64,000 bases of DNA from Bacteroidales bacterium (GCA_017962845.1 JAGCUN010000030.1:1-64000), one strand, 5' to 3'; shown: positions 22,339 to 31,843, counted from the first letter of the stretch. Notes: generated by a model from the letters alone, not told the origin. Made by a program: numbers and translations.

Positions 22339-25300
22339 TCATTCCTCATTCAGATACAGCACCTCCCCGCGCACAGGCCCCAGCCCCATGTCGCGCAGCA
22401 GCTCCACGTAGGTGGCCACCTGCCGCTCGTACGCCTCACGCGCCTTTTCCGTAGGATGTCCCGTCTTGTAGTCCAACACCACCACGCCGCCTTCCAGCTG
22501 CACCACACGGTCGGGACGGTAGGTGAGTCTCGGCCGCACCTCCCCTTCCCTGCTATCCTGCTGCATGAACTGCCGCGTCGGAAGTATCGACACCTCGTTC
22601 AGCACCTTCACGCCGTCGGCGAAATAGGGATGCCACTCCGTATGGCGTGCAATACACCGCAAAGCATCCCGAATCTCATCAGCGTATGGCTGGTCAGCAT
22701 CTATCTTCCAAGCATTTACATTTTCTTCCGTGAGCGGAAAATGCGTCTGCCGCGACAAGTAATCGTGGATGGCGTTGCCCACCTCCTGTTCGCGCGTCTC
22801 CTCCTTCACGATATGAGTGGACAGGGCGGCAGGACCGAAGCCAGCACTATACATCTTCGCAATCTCCTCCGTAACAGCCCCCGCCGACTTCCCATCAACA
22901 TAGCGCCGCTCTTCCCGATTGCCCCACCAGAAACAGAGCTCGTCGTCAACATCCTGCACAAAATGCAGCTTTTTTGGGGAACTCAACGACTTCGTCACAA
23001 AGTCATTCAACATTTTATTGTAATTACCTGACGAAGACTGACGCCCCGTAAGAATATACATCCTGCATTCAGCACGGGTCTGCGCCACATAAATCTTATT
23101 CAGACTGTCCATCGTGCTCAACATCGACTCCCTATCATACACATCCCCCAAACCCACGTTATCCAAACTCTTATCCATCTTCAACAACAGATAAGAGGTC
23201 TCCTCATCCTCTTTTTTATACCAATAATCCTTTTTGGTGAGCGTGTTTCCATACTGAGTGAAGGGCATAATAACCACCGGGTACTGCAACCCCTTGGCCT
23301 TGTGGATGGTGCTGATAGTGATGGCATCCAATCCCGACGGAGCTTTCAGCGCCAGGCTCTCCCCTTTTCTCTCCCACCAATCCAAAAACGAAGCAATTTC
23401 ACCATTCTGATTTTTTAGATAATCCAAAATATTGTCCATCAATGCAATAACAAAAGCATCAGCCTTATTGATGGAGAAAATGCGCAGAACGTCGTTCACA
23501 AGGGTGAACAGCGGTCGGCTGACCAGCTCCGAATGGCACAAACGTATGCCCAAACCGGCCATAAAATCACGAAAAGCCGACTCATTTCCCAGCTGGGGAA
23601 TCAAGCTTTCTAAAGACTTAGAAACATCTTTTTCCCTTTGGCCCAACGCATAATGGGCGATGATATACTGCGCCATCGAATCGTTGGGACGGCACACATA
23701 CCCCAAAACGGCCATCACTAGGTTCACCTCCGGCGAACTGTCCAGCATCAGCGACTCCGACGAGATGACCTTATAACCCGCCTTGGTGAGCGTCCGTCCC
23801 AAGAAAGAGCCGTCGTCGTTGGAGCTGGTCAGCACTGCGATGTCGCACAAGCCATACCCCTTTTCTATAGCATCTTTCACCGCAGCATTCACCTGATTTT
23901 CCAGATATTCATCCTTATTATCTCCATCCTCCATAAAACGCACGCACACCACGCCCCTTCCCTCCTTACCGGGACGCACCTCCTGATGAACTGCATGATA
24001 ATAAGACTGATAGAGCTGCGCAAAAGGATTGTCATCAGCTGCACTATCAGCATCCTTGGGAGGCTCGTACCCCCTAAAACCATCGAGGTTCGGAAGCTGC
24101 TGGAAGAAGGCGTTGTTGAACTCCACGATATTCCCTTCCGAGCGGTAATTCACCTTCATCGGCACGCTCTTGCGGAAATCACCCTTCACATCGCCCGGAC
24201 TCAGCTTCAGGTACTCCTCAGTGGCCTCCTTGGCCGACAGGTCTGTGAGCAGCTGGGCGTCGCCATTGCGGAAACGGTAGATGGCCTGCTTCACATCGCC
24301 AAAAAGAATCACCTGACTGTCGGGGAATGCCAGCGCATTTTTCAACAATGGAATCATGTTATCCCACTGCATACGAGAAGTGTCCTGAAATTCATCAATG
24401 AAAAAATGACGGTACCGGTTGCCAATTTTCTCATATATGAAAGGGGTATCCTGATCGTTCACTTCACTATAAATCTTATAGTTAGTATCTGATAAGAAAA
24501 ATTTATTGTCCCTCTCCCGAATTTCATCCATCATGGATTTCAAATCGAAAAGCAGTGAAAGCGTTTTCATGCGACCGTACAACACCTTGAGACGGCTGTA
24601 ATTCTCCTGCGCCTGCAACAGCTCCCGACAGCGAGCTATAATTTTGGCATTCAGCACATCAGACTCTTCCCCTTCCTCCTTTAAGAAATAGGCATGTTCG
24701 AGGTCATTCAAACAGGAATATAATTTTATAGTGAAAGGATCGTACTGGGTGAACCAGCAATAGATGGAGCCGTTAGCGCGCCCTTTCACCAGCTGTTTGT
24801 CGTCCAAGCCGAGCGTTTCGAGAAAGTCATTGGCACCTTCCGACACCTTCAGAAGCTGTTCACGCGCCTCCTGAAGGCGTTCCTTCTGACGTTTCAGACC
24901 CTCCTTCAGCTGGTCGTTGGCCGACAGGGTGGCCAGCGGCACAGCCGTCGACTCGTCACCGTAAACCACTCTGAGCAAGTCGAGTAGCTTGCCTTCGATA
25001 CGCCACCGTCCCTTGTCAGCCATCTGCTCCTCCACCAGTTCGAGCACCGCATCGCGCAGGTCGGGGTTCTCCTTGGAGATGCGGCTGAGCAGCAGGTCAA
25101 CAGTCTGCTGGAAGCAGTCGTCCAGCGTCACCTCCACCTCATAGCTCATGCTGATGCCGAGCTCGAAGGCAAAGGCGCGCACGATGCGCTGGAAGAAACT
25201 ATCTATCGTGCTGATGCTGAAGTTGGGGTAGTCGTACAAGATCTCGGCGAGCAGATTCTCCGAACGCTGCTGTAACTGCTGTGCGGTGAGGTCAGGGAGT

Positions 25301-25551
25301 GCTTTCATCACCATTTCGCAGATGGCCTTTTCGGAGCCGCCCCACCCTTCTCGCGGCAGAAAAGCAAACTGTTGCAGCGTCTCCACAATGCGCCCCTTCA
25401 TTTCGGCAGTAGCATTGTTGGTGAACGTCACCGCAAGGATGTTGCGGAACTGACCGACAGAACGGTCATCGCGCAAGCAGATAGAAAGGTATTCGGCCAC
25501 TAAACTGGTGGTTTTGCCCGCCCCGGCGGAGGCCATATAGGTTTTGAACAT
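22339..25551 (-). CDS. AddA/RecB-like UvrD-family helicase-nuclease
   Basis: This 1070-residue SF1A helicase carries a C-terminal PD-(D/E)XK nuclease and belongs to the AddA/RecB group that resects double-strand breaks for RecA loading. Motif I is ASAGAGKTT (7-15), motif Ia AVTFTNNATAEMKGRI, motif II FFIDEFQDTSRMQW, motif III ILFGDVKQAIYRFRNGD, motif V TISTIHKAKGLQYPVVIMP and motif VI YVAQTRAEC. The nuclease end has LTYRPDRVVQLEGG and VVVLDYKTGHPTEKAREAYE, with the catalytic D-x-K. An AddB partner is not in the window. It has its own -7 box and reads toward dnaB. Confidence 0.88.
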   Translation of the reverse strand: MFKTYMASAGAGKTTSLVAEYLSICLRDDRSVGQFRNILAVTFTNNATAEMKGRIVETLQQFAFLPREGWGGSEKAICEMVMKALPDLTAQQLQQRSENLLAEILYDYPNFSISTIDSFFQRIVRAFAFELGISMSYEVEVTLDDCFQQTVDLLLSRISKENPDLRDAVLELVEEQMADKGRWRIEGKLLDLLRVVYGDESTAVPLATLSANDQLKEGLKRQKERLQEAREQLLKVSEGANDFLETLGLDDKQLVKGRANGSIYCWFTQYDPFTIKLYSCLNDLEHAYFLKEEGEESDVLNAKIIARCRELLQAQENYSRLKVLYGRMKTLSLLFDLKSMMDEIRERDNKFFLSDTNYKIYSEVNDQDTPFIYEKIGNRYRHFFIDEFQDTSRMQWDNMIPLLKNALAFPDSQVILFGDVKQAIYRFRNGDAQLLTDLSAKEATEEYLKLSPGDVKGDFRKSVPMKVNYRSEGNIVEFNNAFFQQLPNLDGFRGYEPPKDADSAADDNPFAQLYQSYYHAVHQEVRPGKEGRGVVCVRFMEDGDNKDEYLENQVNAAVKDAIEKGYGLCDIAVLTSSNDDGSFLGRTLTKAGYKVISSESLMLDSSPEVNLVMAVLGYVCRPNDSMAQYIIAHYALGQREKDVSKSLESLIPQLGNESAFRDFMAGLGIRLCHSELVSRPLFTLVNDVLRIFSINKADAFVIALMDNILDYLKNQNGEIASFLDWWERKGESLALKAPSGLDAITISTIHKAKGLQYPVVIMPFTQYGNTLTKKDYWYKKEDEETSYLLLKMDKSLDNVGLGDVYDRESMLSTMDSLNKIYVAQTRAECRMYILTGRQSSSGNYNKMLNDFVTKSLSSPKKLHFVQDVDDELCFWWGNREERRYVDGKSAGAVTEEIAKMYSAGFGPAALSTHIVKEETREQEVGNAIHDYLSRQTHFPLTEENVNAWKIDADQPYADEIRDALRCIARHTEWHPYFADGVKVLNEVSILPTRQFMQQDSREGEVRPRLTYRPDRVVQLEGGVVVLDYKTGHPTEKAREAYERQVATYVELLRDMGLGPVRGEVLYLNEE

Positions 25552-25570
25552 CGTATCAGGAATTAGGCTG

Positions 25571-25578
25571 CAAAGATA
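25571..25578 (-). promoter_or_regulatory. -7 box TATCTTTG for the AddA-like gene
   Basis: TATCTTTG on the minus strand, 20 bases before ATG 25551. Confidence 0.65.
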
Positions 25579-25590
25579 CTATTAAAAAAT

Positions 25591-25680
25591 GGAAAATTGA
25601 GAATGGAAAGATGAAAAGATGAAGAGATGAAAAGATGAAAGGAGGAAAGGAGGATGGGAGGATGGAGGATGGAGGATGTG
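25591..25680. repeat. low-complexity purine tract
   Basis: About 90 bases of GATGAAAA, GGAGGAAA and GGATGGAG variants, nearly pure purine on the plus strand. It fills the gap between the AddA-like promoter and the hpf terminator. No gene is present. Confidence 0.7.
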
Positions 25681-25710
25681 ATTCTACGATGAGGGTGAAT
25701 TGGGGGGGGG

Positions 25711-25742
25711 ATAAAAAAGGGCGGCAAATCATGTGCCGCCCC
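25711..25742 (-). terminator. terminator of the nucleosidase-xer-hpf operon
   Basis: The stem GGGCGGCA / TGCCGCCC is followed on the minus strand by TTTTTT. It lies 22 bases beyond the hpf stop. Confidence 0.85.
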
Positions 25743-25764
25743 GAAATTGTGGAAAGGAAAAAAT

Positions 25765-26064
25765 TTAGTTTCCTCTCTCTTTGTCTTTGACTTTGATCAA
25801 CTGTTTTTTGAGGGCGTCCACCGCGTCGTCGGTAGCCTCCTCGAAGGTCTTGGCGGTCTTGGCAGCCATAGCGTCGTTGCCACGGATCTTGATGCGGATG
25901 TCAGCGGTCTTGTTCTCGGGCTTGTCGGTGTTCTCGAGCTTCAGCGTCACTTCGGCGCCGATGATGCCGTCGTGCATCTTGCCGAGTTTCTCAACCTTTT
26001 CGGTGATGAAGGCTTCCAGTTTTTGGTCAGCCTTGAAGTGCAGTGAAGAGATGTTAATGTTCAT
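25765..26064 (-). CDS. hpf: ribosome hibernation promoting factor (HPF/RaiA family)
   Basis: This 99-residue short-form HPF binds the 30S decoding region and silences ribosomes in stationary phase. It shows the β-α-β-β-β-α pattern of the family: ISSLHFKADQKLEAFITEKV, VTLKLENTD, KTADIRIKIRGN and the C-terminal helix FEEATDDAVDALKKQLIKVK. It starts 13 bases after the xer stop with a strong AAGGAGG Shine-Dalgarno, uncommon in this phylum and perhaps giving high output. In Bacteroides relatives the xer-hpf pair is followed by tRNA genes and tuf; here a terminator follows. Confidence 0.9.
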   Translation of the reverse strand: MNINISSLHFKADQKLEAFITEKVEKLGKMHDGIIGAEVTLKLENTDKPENKTADIRIKIRGNDAMAAKTAKTFEEATDDAVDALKKQLIKVKDKERGN

Positions 26065-26077
26065 AAATCCTCCTTTT

Positions 26078-26959
26078 TTATGCCCTTGGATGGGCTTGGT
26101 TATAAATGTTTTTCAGCTTTTCAATCGTGTTATGGGTGTAAACCTGGGTGGCCGCCAGCGATGAGTGCCCCAGAATCTCCTTGATGGCGTTGATGTCGGC
26201 GCCATTGTTGAGCATCTGCGTGGCAAAGGTGTGACGCAGCACATGCGGACTTCTCTTGTCAATCGTGGTCACCATATCCAGATACTTCCTTACAATTCTA
26301 TAAACGGCTTTAGGGTAGATTTTGTTGCCGTTTGATGCGACAAAGATAAAACTATTTTTTGAATTATTGGCATATTTTTCGTCAAAAAGTGACAAATATT
26401 TGACAATAATATCCTTAACTCGCTGACTGAATGGGATGATGCGTTCTTTGCTGCGCTTTCCCATCACCTTCACCGAGCAGTCGTACAGGTCGAGGTCGCT
26501 CCGTTTGATGTTGCACAGTTCCGACAGACGCATGCCGGTGACATAAAACAGCTCAATGATGAGCCGGTCGCGCCATCCCTCGAAGGTATCTTCGAAAAGC
26601 TCTTCGGTGAAGAGTTTGTTCATCTCATCTTGCGACACAAACTGGGGCAGCCGCTTGGCGATTTTCGGTGCCGTCACGGCCTCCATGGGGTTGGCTTCCA
26701 CATCGCCCATACGGGTATGGTAGCGGAAGAAAGCGCGCAACGCGCTGACTTTTCTATTGACGCTGCGGGCGGTCACCCCACTTTCCATCAGTTGCATCAT
26801 CCAGGCACGCACATCGGCGGAGTCAGCCTTCCGGATGTCATTCTCTCCGAACTCCTTCTGCAAATAGGCCGCAAACTGCTCCAAGTCGGTGCGATAGGCC
26901 GTCACCGTATGGGCAGACACCCTTTTTTCGTATTGCAGATAGTTCAGAAAAACCTCCAT
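26078..26959 (-). CDS. xerC: tyrosine recombinase XerC/XerD
   Basis: This 293-residue Xer recombinase resolves chromosome dimers at dif with its partner. The N-terminal SAM-like domain (1-90) begins FLNYLQYEKRVSAHTVTAYR. The catalytic set is complete: R144 (TGMRLSEL), K168, H239 and R242 (HVLRHTFATQ), H265 (GHSSLAATQ) and Tyr274. Its place before hpf is the chromosomal Xer position in Bacteroidota, so it is not a mobile-element integrase. XerC versus XerD cannot be decided from this sequence alone. Confidence 0.88.
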   Translation of the reverse strand: MEVFLNYLQYEKRVSAHTVTAYRTDLEQFAAYLQKEFGENDIRKADSADVRAWMMQLMESGVTARSVNRKVSALRAFFRYHTRMGDVEANPMEAVTAPKIAKRLPQFVSQDEMNKLFTEELFEDTFEGWRDRLIIELFYVTGMRLSELCNIKRSDLDLYDCSVKVMGKRSKERIIPFSQRVKDIIVKYLSLFDEKYANNSKNSFIFVASNGNKIYPKAVYRIVRKYLDMVTTIDKRSPHVLRHTFATQMLNNGADINAIKEILGHSSLAATQVYTHNTIEKLKNIYNQAHPRA

Positions 26960-26964
26960 GGGGT

Positions 26965-27549
26965 TTATTTTATAAATTCAACAGGTTCATTTTCAGATAA
27001 TTCCCCTATCAGTTTTTCCATAAAGACGCATAGGCTCTTCGACAGTTCCACCACTCGCCGATGCCATTCGTCGATATCCACATCAAGGTTGTCGGACACG
27101 ATTTTGAAGGAGACGTAGGGCACGTCGAACTGTTTCACCACGGTATAGAGAGCGGACGACTCCATGTCGAAGCAGTCGGCCTGCTGCTGGATACGCTGCA
27201 GGTAGTCGGCGGTATAGACGGAGGGCGACACGAAGCTGTCGGACGAGAAGAGCGTCGCGGTGGGCAGGCCCTGTGCGGCGGGGACAGAAAAATGGTCGGT
27301 GAGCATCGGATTGGGGTCGAAGATACGGCCGGCAGAGGTGATTTCGTTGATGGACAGCACGGTGCCGACAGGAAGATGATGCGCGCCCACCGTGCCGAAA
27401 TTCACCACCGTGATTTTCTCGCCCGCATGACGCCGCATAAATGAAAGAGCCGTGCGGGTGGCGTTCTCACGGCCGATACCCGTAAAATTCACATGGTCGG
27501 CCCAGCTGCCAACCTCTTCTGGAACTGCTGCAAATAAGGCAATTTTCAT
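26965..27549 (-). CDS. nucleoside phosphorylase-fold nucleosidase
   Basis: This 194-residue protein has the PNP/UDP phosphorylase fold as in MTA/SAH nucleosidase and futalosine hydrolase. Supporting motifs are KIALFAAVPEEV at the start, VNFGTVGAHHLPVGTVL, the base-binding CFDMESSALYTV and the catalytic FKIVSDN aspartate. It is shorter than E. coli Mtn. Likely reactions are cleavage of methylthioadenosine, S-adenosylhomocysteine or futalosine; I cannot choose. It is the first gene of an operon with xer (5-base gap) and hpf. Confidence 0.75.
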   Translation of the reverse strand: MKIALFAAVPEEVGSWADHVNFTGIGRENATRTALSFMRRHAGEKITVVNFGTVGAHHLPVGTVLSINEITSAGRIFDPNPMLTDHFSVPAAQGLPTATLFSSDSFVSPSVYTADYLQRIQQQADCFDMESSALYTVVKQFDVPYVSFKIVSDNLDVDIDEWHRRVVELSKSLCVFMEKLIGELSENEPVEFIK

Positions 27550-27576
27550 AAATCAATTCATTACAATATGATGCTG

Positions 27577-27584
27577 CAAAGTTA
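27577..27584 (-). promoter_or_regulatory. -7 box TAACTTTG for the nucleosidase operon
   Basis: TAACTTTG on the minus strand, 28 bases before ATG 27549. Confidence 0.65.
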
Positions 27585-27688
27585 ATCATTTTCCCACAAA
27601 AATCCCTCATTAATAGCATTATTTATCATTACTCTAATGTTCATAGTATTTTCTTCATAAGAACCATGACAAATGTACAGATTTTTAG

Positions 27689-27696
27689 TATCTTTG
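27689..27696 (+). promoter_or_regulatory. -7 box TATCTTTG for murD-polA
   Basis: TATCTTTG, 20 bases before ATG 27716; divergent from the nucleosidase promoter. Confidence 0.7.
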
Positions 27697-27715
27697 CACC
27701 TCAAAATCTTCAGGC

Positions 27716-29104
27716 ATGAGAAAAGACCAAATCATCGAGTTTTTCAAAGGCAAAAAAATCGTCATCGTGGGATTCGGACGCGAGGGAGTGTCGTCCTACA
27801 AGCTTATCCGCCAACACTATCCCAACCTGCCCATCACAGTGGCCGACAAAAATCCGCTGCTGCACGCCGATGGTTTCCTGAAAGACAAGCACCTGAAAAT
27901 TGTGACGGGCGAAGAGTACGACCGCAACCTTAACCAATACGATGTCATCCTCAAATCGCCCGGTGTCAACTTCAACAACCTCAACTACTTCATTCCCAGA
28001 GAGAAATTCGTGTCGCAAACGGAGCTTTTTTTGATGGCCTACGGCGAGAATGTTATCGGAGTTACGGGTACGAAGGGGAAAAGCACCACCTCCTCGCTCA
28101 TCTACCACATCCTCTCCAACTCGGTCGGCAACACCCTGCTGGCCGGCAATATCGGCACACCTTTTTTCGACATCCTTGAGGAGATCCACGACGACACCAC
28201 CATCGTGGCCGAACTGTCGGCACACCAGCTGGAATACACCGACTATTCACCGCATATCGCCATCCTCCTCAACCTCTACCAAGAGCACCTCGACCATTTC
28301 AACACCTTCAACAACTACCAGTTAGCCAAACTCAACATCACAGAACACCAGCAGGAGAGCGACATCCTCATCTACAACTACGACGACCGCTACATTCCCG
28401 GTCTGCTCGAGAGCCACCAACTGCAACGGCGGTTCATCCCCTTCAGCAGTCAGACTACGCTAAAAAATGGCGCATTCTGCACTAAGACCGACATCGTGCT
28501 GATGAAAAACAACGAACAGATCTGCACCATTCCGATTGAAGGGAGACCCAACATTCCCGGGCGGCACAACAACAACAATATCATGGCCGCCGTGCTGGCC
28601 TGCAAAGCCAAAGGCATCACCGATGCCGACATCATTCGTAACATCGCCACTTTCAAAGGATTAGAGCACCGCATGGAGCTGGTGGGCACCTTCAAGGAGA
28701 TCACTTTCTACAACGACAGCATCTCCACCATCCCCGAAGCCACCATCGCTGCCCTCAACACCATCAAACGTGTTGACACCCTGATTCTTGGCGGCTTCGA
28801 CCGCGGCATCGACTACTCCATTCTCATCGAACACCTCCACGACCACCCCGTGCGCAACATCGCCTTTGTCGGAGAGGTGGGACAACGGCTGCTGAAAGAG
28901 TGGACCGAAAAGGGCTATACTCTGCCAGAAAATTACATGGTAGAAAGTGATTATGCTAAAATCGTTGCTTTCGCATACGCCCATACCGCGCTGGGGTGCA
29001 GTTGTTTGCTCTCTCCAGCCGCCGCTTCGTACGATCAGTTCAAAGACTTCACCGTGCGGGGGGCCACCTTCAAAAACGAAGTCAAAAAACAGGCTGAACT
29101 TTAA
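27716..29104 (+). CDS. murD: MurD-type UDP-N-acetylmuramoyl-L-alanine--glutamate ligase
   Basis: This 462-residue Mur ligase adds glutamate to UDP-MurNAc-L-Ala in cytoplasmic peptidoglycan precursor synthesis. It has the N-terminal Rossmann domain (KKIVIVGFGREGVSSYKLI), the ATP loop GVTGTKGKSTTSSL (115-128), VAELSAHQLEYTDYSPHIAI, LNLYQEHLDHF, GRHNNNNIMAAVLAC and a C-terminal domain with LILGGFDRGIDYSILIEHL. At about 331-340 it reads YNDSISTIPEAT, where E. coli MurD has NDSKATN. It lies outside a dcw cluster, paired instead with polA. It may therefore be a divergent MurD (for example MurD2-like) accompanying a standard MurD elsewhere. Confidence 0.82.
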   Translation: MRKDQIIEFFKGKKIVIVGFGREGVSSYKLIRQHYPNLPITVADKNPLLHADGFLKDKHLKIVTGEEYDRNLNQYDVILKSPGVNFNNLNYFIPREKFVSQTELFLMAYGENVIGVTGTKGKSTTSSLIYHILSNSVGNTLLAGNIGTPFFDILEEIHDDTTIVAELSAHQLEYTDYSPHIAILLNLYQEHLDHFNTFNNYQLAKLNITEHQQESDILIYNYDDRYIPGLLESHQLQRRFIPFSSQTTLKNGAFCTKTDIVLMKNNEQICTIPIEGRPNIPGRHNNNNIMAAVLACKAKGITDADIIRNIATFKGLEHRMELVGTFKEITFYNDSISTIPEATIAALNTIKRVDTLILGGFDRGIDYSILIEHLHDHPVRNIAFVGEVGQRLLKEWTEKGYTLPENYMVESDYAKIVAFAYAHTALGCSCLLSPAAASYDQFKDFTVRGATFKNEVKKQAEL

Positions 29105-29137
29105 CTCCTTTTATCTTCTCCTTCAAAAATCACAATC

Positions 29138-31843
29138 ATGAAAAAACTCTTTCTCCTTGATGCTATGGCTTTGATTTACAGAGCCTATTATGCGATGATC
29201 AAAAGTCCGCGCTTCACCACGACCGGATTGAACACCTCCGCCATGCTGGGATTCACCAACACTCTGTACGAGGTGATCCGGAACGAGAAACCCACGCACA
29301 TCGCCGTTGCCTTCGACACCGGCGCCCCCACCCTGCGCCACGCCGACTTCGAAGAGTACAAGGCCAACCGAGAGGCCACTCCCGACGACATCGTGACCGC
29401 CATCCCCTACATCCAGCGCATCATCACCGCCTTCGGCATCCCGATCCTCTCGAAAGACGGCTACGAAGCCGATGACATCGTGGGAACTGTGGCCAAACAG
29501 GCTGAAATAGATGGATTTGAGGTCTATATGATGACCTCCGACAAGGACTACGGACAGCTCGTTTCGGAACATATTTTCATGTACAAACCCGCCAAGTTCG
29601 GACAACCCGCCGAAGTGGTGGGCGTGGAGGGCATCTGCGAGAAATATGGCATCCAGCAGCCCGAACAGCTCATCGACATCCTCGGACTGTGGGGCGACTC
29701 GGCCGACAACATCCCCGGCGTGCCCGGCATCGGCGAGGTGAAAGCCAAAAAACTGATTGCCCAATTCGGCAGCATCGAGAACATCTATCACCGCATCAAC
29801 GAGGTAGATAATGCCAAACTTCGGCAGACCCTCATCGACAACGAGGAAAAAGCACTTCAGTCGAAAGCATTGGCTACCATCATTTTAGATGTTCCTATCG
29901 AATATCATTGGGACGACATGAAATTCGGCAACATCCATGTCAACGATTTGCAGGCCGTCTTCAATGAACTTCAGTTCAAAACCCTCTCCACCCGCATCTT
30001 CAACGACCTGAATTTGCGCAACACGCCGACGGTTCCGCAACAGCCCGACATGTTTGCAGCAGTGGAGAACGAAGCCCCTACCCCATCGGCACCCGCCGCG
30101 ATGGAACTTCCTCTCTTCAACGATTTCTCCCAAAACCAACATAACTTCCAATCTGTCAACTCTTTCACACTTTCTGATAAACAAAACACTTACTTTGAGT
30201 GGCTGCTGAACGACGGAAAAATTGCAGGCTTTTTCTTTGCAGACGACGAGAAGGTTTTCTACCACCTCCTCGAACGCGAACATCATTATTATCAGGAGAT
30301 TCTTCATCAAATTTTCAGCAACGACCGGCTCATCATCACCTATAACTGCAAACAAAGCTACAAATTTCTAGAGCTGTTAGGCATTCCTGTCAAGGCCCGT
30401 TTCTTTGACCTGCAGATTGCCCATTACCTCATCCAGCCTGAGAACTCGCACCAGCTTCCTAACCTATCGGAAAATTACCTGAACTACAGCATGTTGCCAG
30501 AAATCAAAAAAGAGCAACCCACCGCACAGGAACTCATTGACCGTACCGGAGAATGCGTGGAGATTTATCGTCAACTATATCCTATTTTCAATAAAGAACT
30601 GGATGACAATGGCTTACGAAATCTTTTTGATGAAATAGAGATGCCTTTGGCACCCGTTTTAGCCAAGATGGAAAACAACGGCATTCACCTCAACAAGGAG
30701 ATTCTAGCCGAGAGTTCGAGGGTGATTGGCGAAGAAATCAAAGAGTTAGAGGAGCAAATTTACAATTATGCGGGTGAAAAATTCAACATCGGCTCGCCGA
30801 AACAGTTGGGAGAAATTCTTTTTGAGAAACTCCATATCATTGAGAATGCGAAACTTACCAAAACCAAGCAGTACCAGACGGGTGAGGAAATCCTGTTGAA
30901 ACTGTCGGCACGGCATCCCATCGTGCCGCTGATTTTGGAGTGGCGCGGTCTCACAAAACTGAAATCCACCTACGTGGACGCTTTGCCGCAGCTGGTGAAT
31001 CCTACCACAGGCCGCATCCACACCACTTTCAACCAGACGGTGACCGCCACCGGGCGACTCAGTTCCACCAACCCCAATTTACAGAACATCCCTATCCGCA
31101 CGGCTCGAGGGAAGGAGTTGCGCAAGGCCTTCACGCCCACCACACCCGGCACGGTCATCATGGCGGCCGACTACTCTCAGGTGGAGCTGCGTATCATGGC
31201 GGCGGTGAGCGGCGACACGGCCATGATCGACGCTTTCAAACACGGACTTGACATCCATGCCATGACGGCAGCCCGCGTTTACGGCGTGCCGCTTGACGAG
31301 GTGACTCCCGACATGCGGCGCAGTGCCAAGACCGTCAACTTCGGCATCATCTACGGCATCTCAGCCTTCGGTTTAGCCGACCGGCTGCACATCGCCCAGA
31401 AGGAGGCCCGCGACCTGATAGAGGGCTACTACCAGCAGTTCCCCAAGATCATCACCTACCTCAACGATACGATAGAGTTCGCCCGCGCCCACGGCTACGT
31501 GGAGACGCTGCTGCACCGCCGCCGCTACATCCGCGACATCAACGCCGCCAACGGCATGCTGCGCAAGGCCGCCGAGCGCAATGCCATCAACGCACCCATA
31601 CAGGGTACCGCAGCCGACCTCATCAAAATTGCTATGATTCAAGTAGATCGCGAGATGACGAAACGGCAACTGAAAAGCAAGATGCTGCTCCAGATTCACG
31701 ACGAACTGGTGTTCGAAGTGCCACAAGAGGAGATTGAAGTGATGAAAGAGCTGGTAACCAGCATCATGAACAACGCCATCACCATGGAGGTGCCGCTCGC
31801 CACCGATGTCAACTACGGCTCTTCCTGGTTCGACGCCCACTGA
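29138..31843 (+). CDS. polA: DNA polymerase I (proofreading site degenerate)
   Basis: This 901-residue family A polymerase fills gaps and removes RNA primers. The 5' nuclease domain (1-290) is intact: LLDAMALIYRAYYAM, AFDTGAPTLRH, GYEADDIVGTVAK, SDKDYGQLV and GDSADNIPGVPGIG. The polymerase domain has motif A AADYSQVELRIMAA (about 675), motif B RRSAKTVNFGIIYG (about 727) and motif C QIHDELVFEVP (about 851). The middle domain (about 325-490) keeps the length of a 3'-5' exonuclease but I find no D-x-E motif, the D424 position reads CKQSY, and the Y-x3-D motif reads LIDRTGE. Proofreading is thus predicted lost. It follows murD by 33 bases and overlaps recX by 31 bases at its 3' end. Confidence 0.95.
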   Translation: MKKLFLLDAMALIYRAYYAMIKSPRFTTTGLNTSAMLGFTNTLYEVIRNEKPTHIAVAFDTGAPTLRHADFEEYKANREATPDDIVTAIPYIQRIITAFGIPILSKDGYEADDIVGTVAKQAEIDGFEVYMMTSDKDYGQLVSEHIFMYKPAKFGQPAEVVGVEGICEKYGIQQPEQLIDILGLWGDSADNIPGVPGIGEVKAKKLIAQFGSIENIYHRINEVDNAKLRQTLIDNEEKALQSKALATIILDVPIEYHWDDMKFGNIHVNDLQAVFNELQFKTLSTRIFNDLNLRNTPTVPQQPDMFAAVENEAPTPSAPAAMELPLFNDFSQNQHNFQSVNSFTLSDKQNTYFEWLLNDGKIAGFFFADDEKVFYHLLEREHHYYQEILHQIFSNDRLIITYNCKQSYKFLELLGIPVKARFFDLQIAHYLIQPENSHQLPNLSENYLNYSMLPEIKKEQPTAQELIDRTGECVEIYRQLYPIFNKELDDNGLRNLFDEIEMPLAPVLAKMENNGIHLNKEILAESSRVIGEEIKELEEQIYNYAGEKFNIGSPKQLGEILFEKLHIIENAKLTKTKQYQTGEEILLKLSARHPIVPLILEWRGLTKLKSTYVDALPQLVNPTTGRIHTTFNQTVTATGRLSSTNPNLQNIPIRTARGKELRKAFTPTTPGTVIMAADYSQVELRIMAAVSGDTAMIDAFKHGLDIHAMTAARVYGVPLDEVTPDMRRSAKTVNFGIIYGISAFGLADRLHIAQKEARDLIEGYYQQFPKIITYLNDTIEFARAHGYVETLLHRRRYIRDINAANGMLRKAAERNAINAPIQGTAADLIKIAMIQVDREMTKRQLKSKMLLQIHDELVFEVPQEEIEVMKELVTSIMNNAITMEVPLATDVNYGSSWFDAH

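Noticed and set aside
25591..25680. Purine tract as a variable-number tandem repeat
   Set aside because: Units (GATGAAAA, GGAGGAAA, GGATGGAG) are irregular, with no fixed period; better called low complexity.
26078..26959. Integrase of a mobile element
   Set aside because: The tyrosine recombinase sits in the chromosomal xer position before hpf, with no att duplication or cargo.
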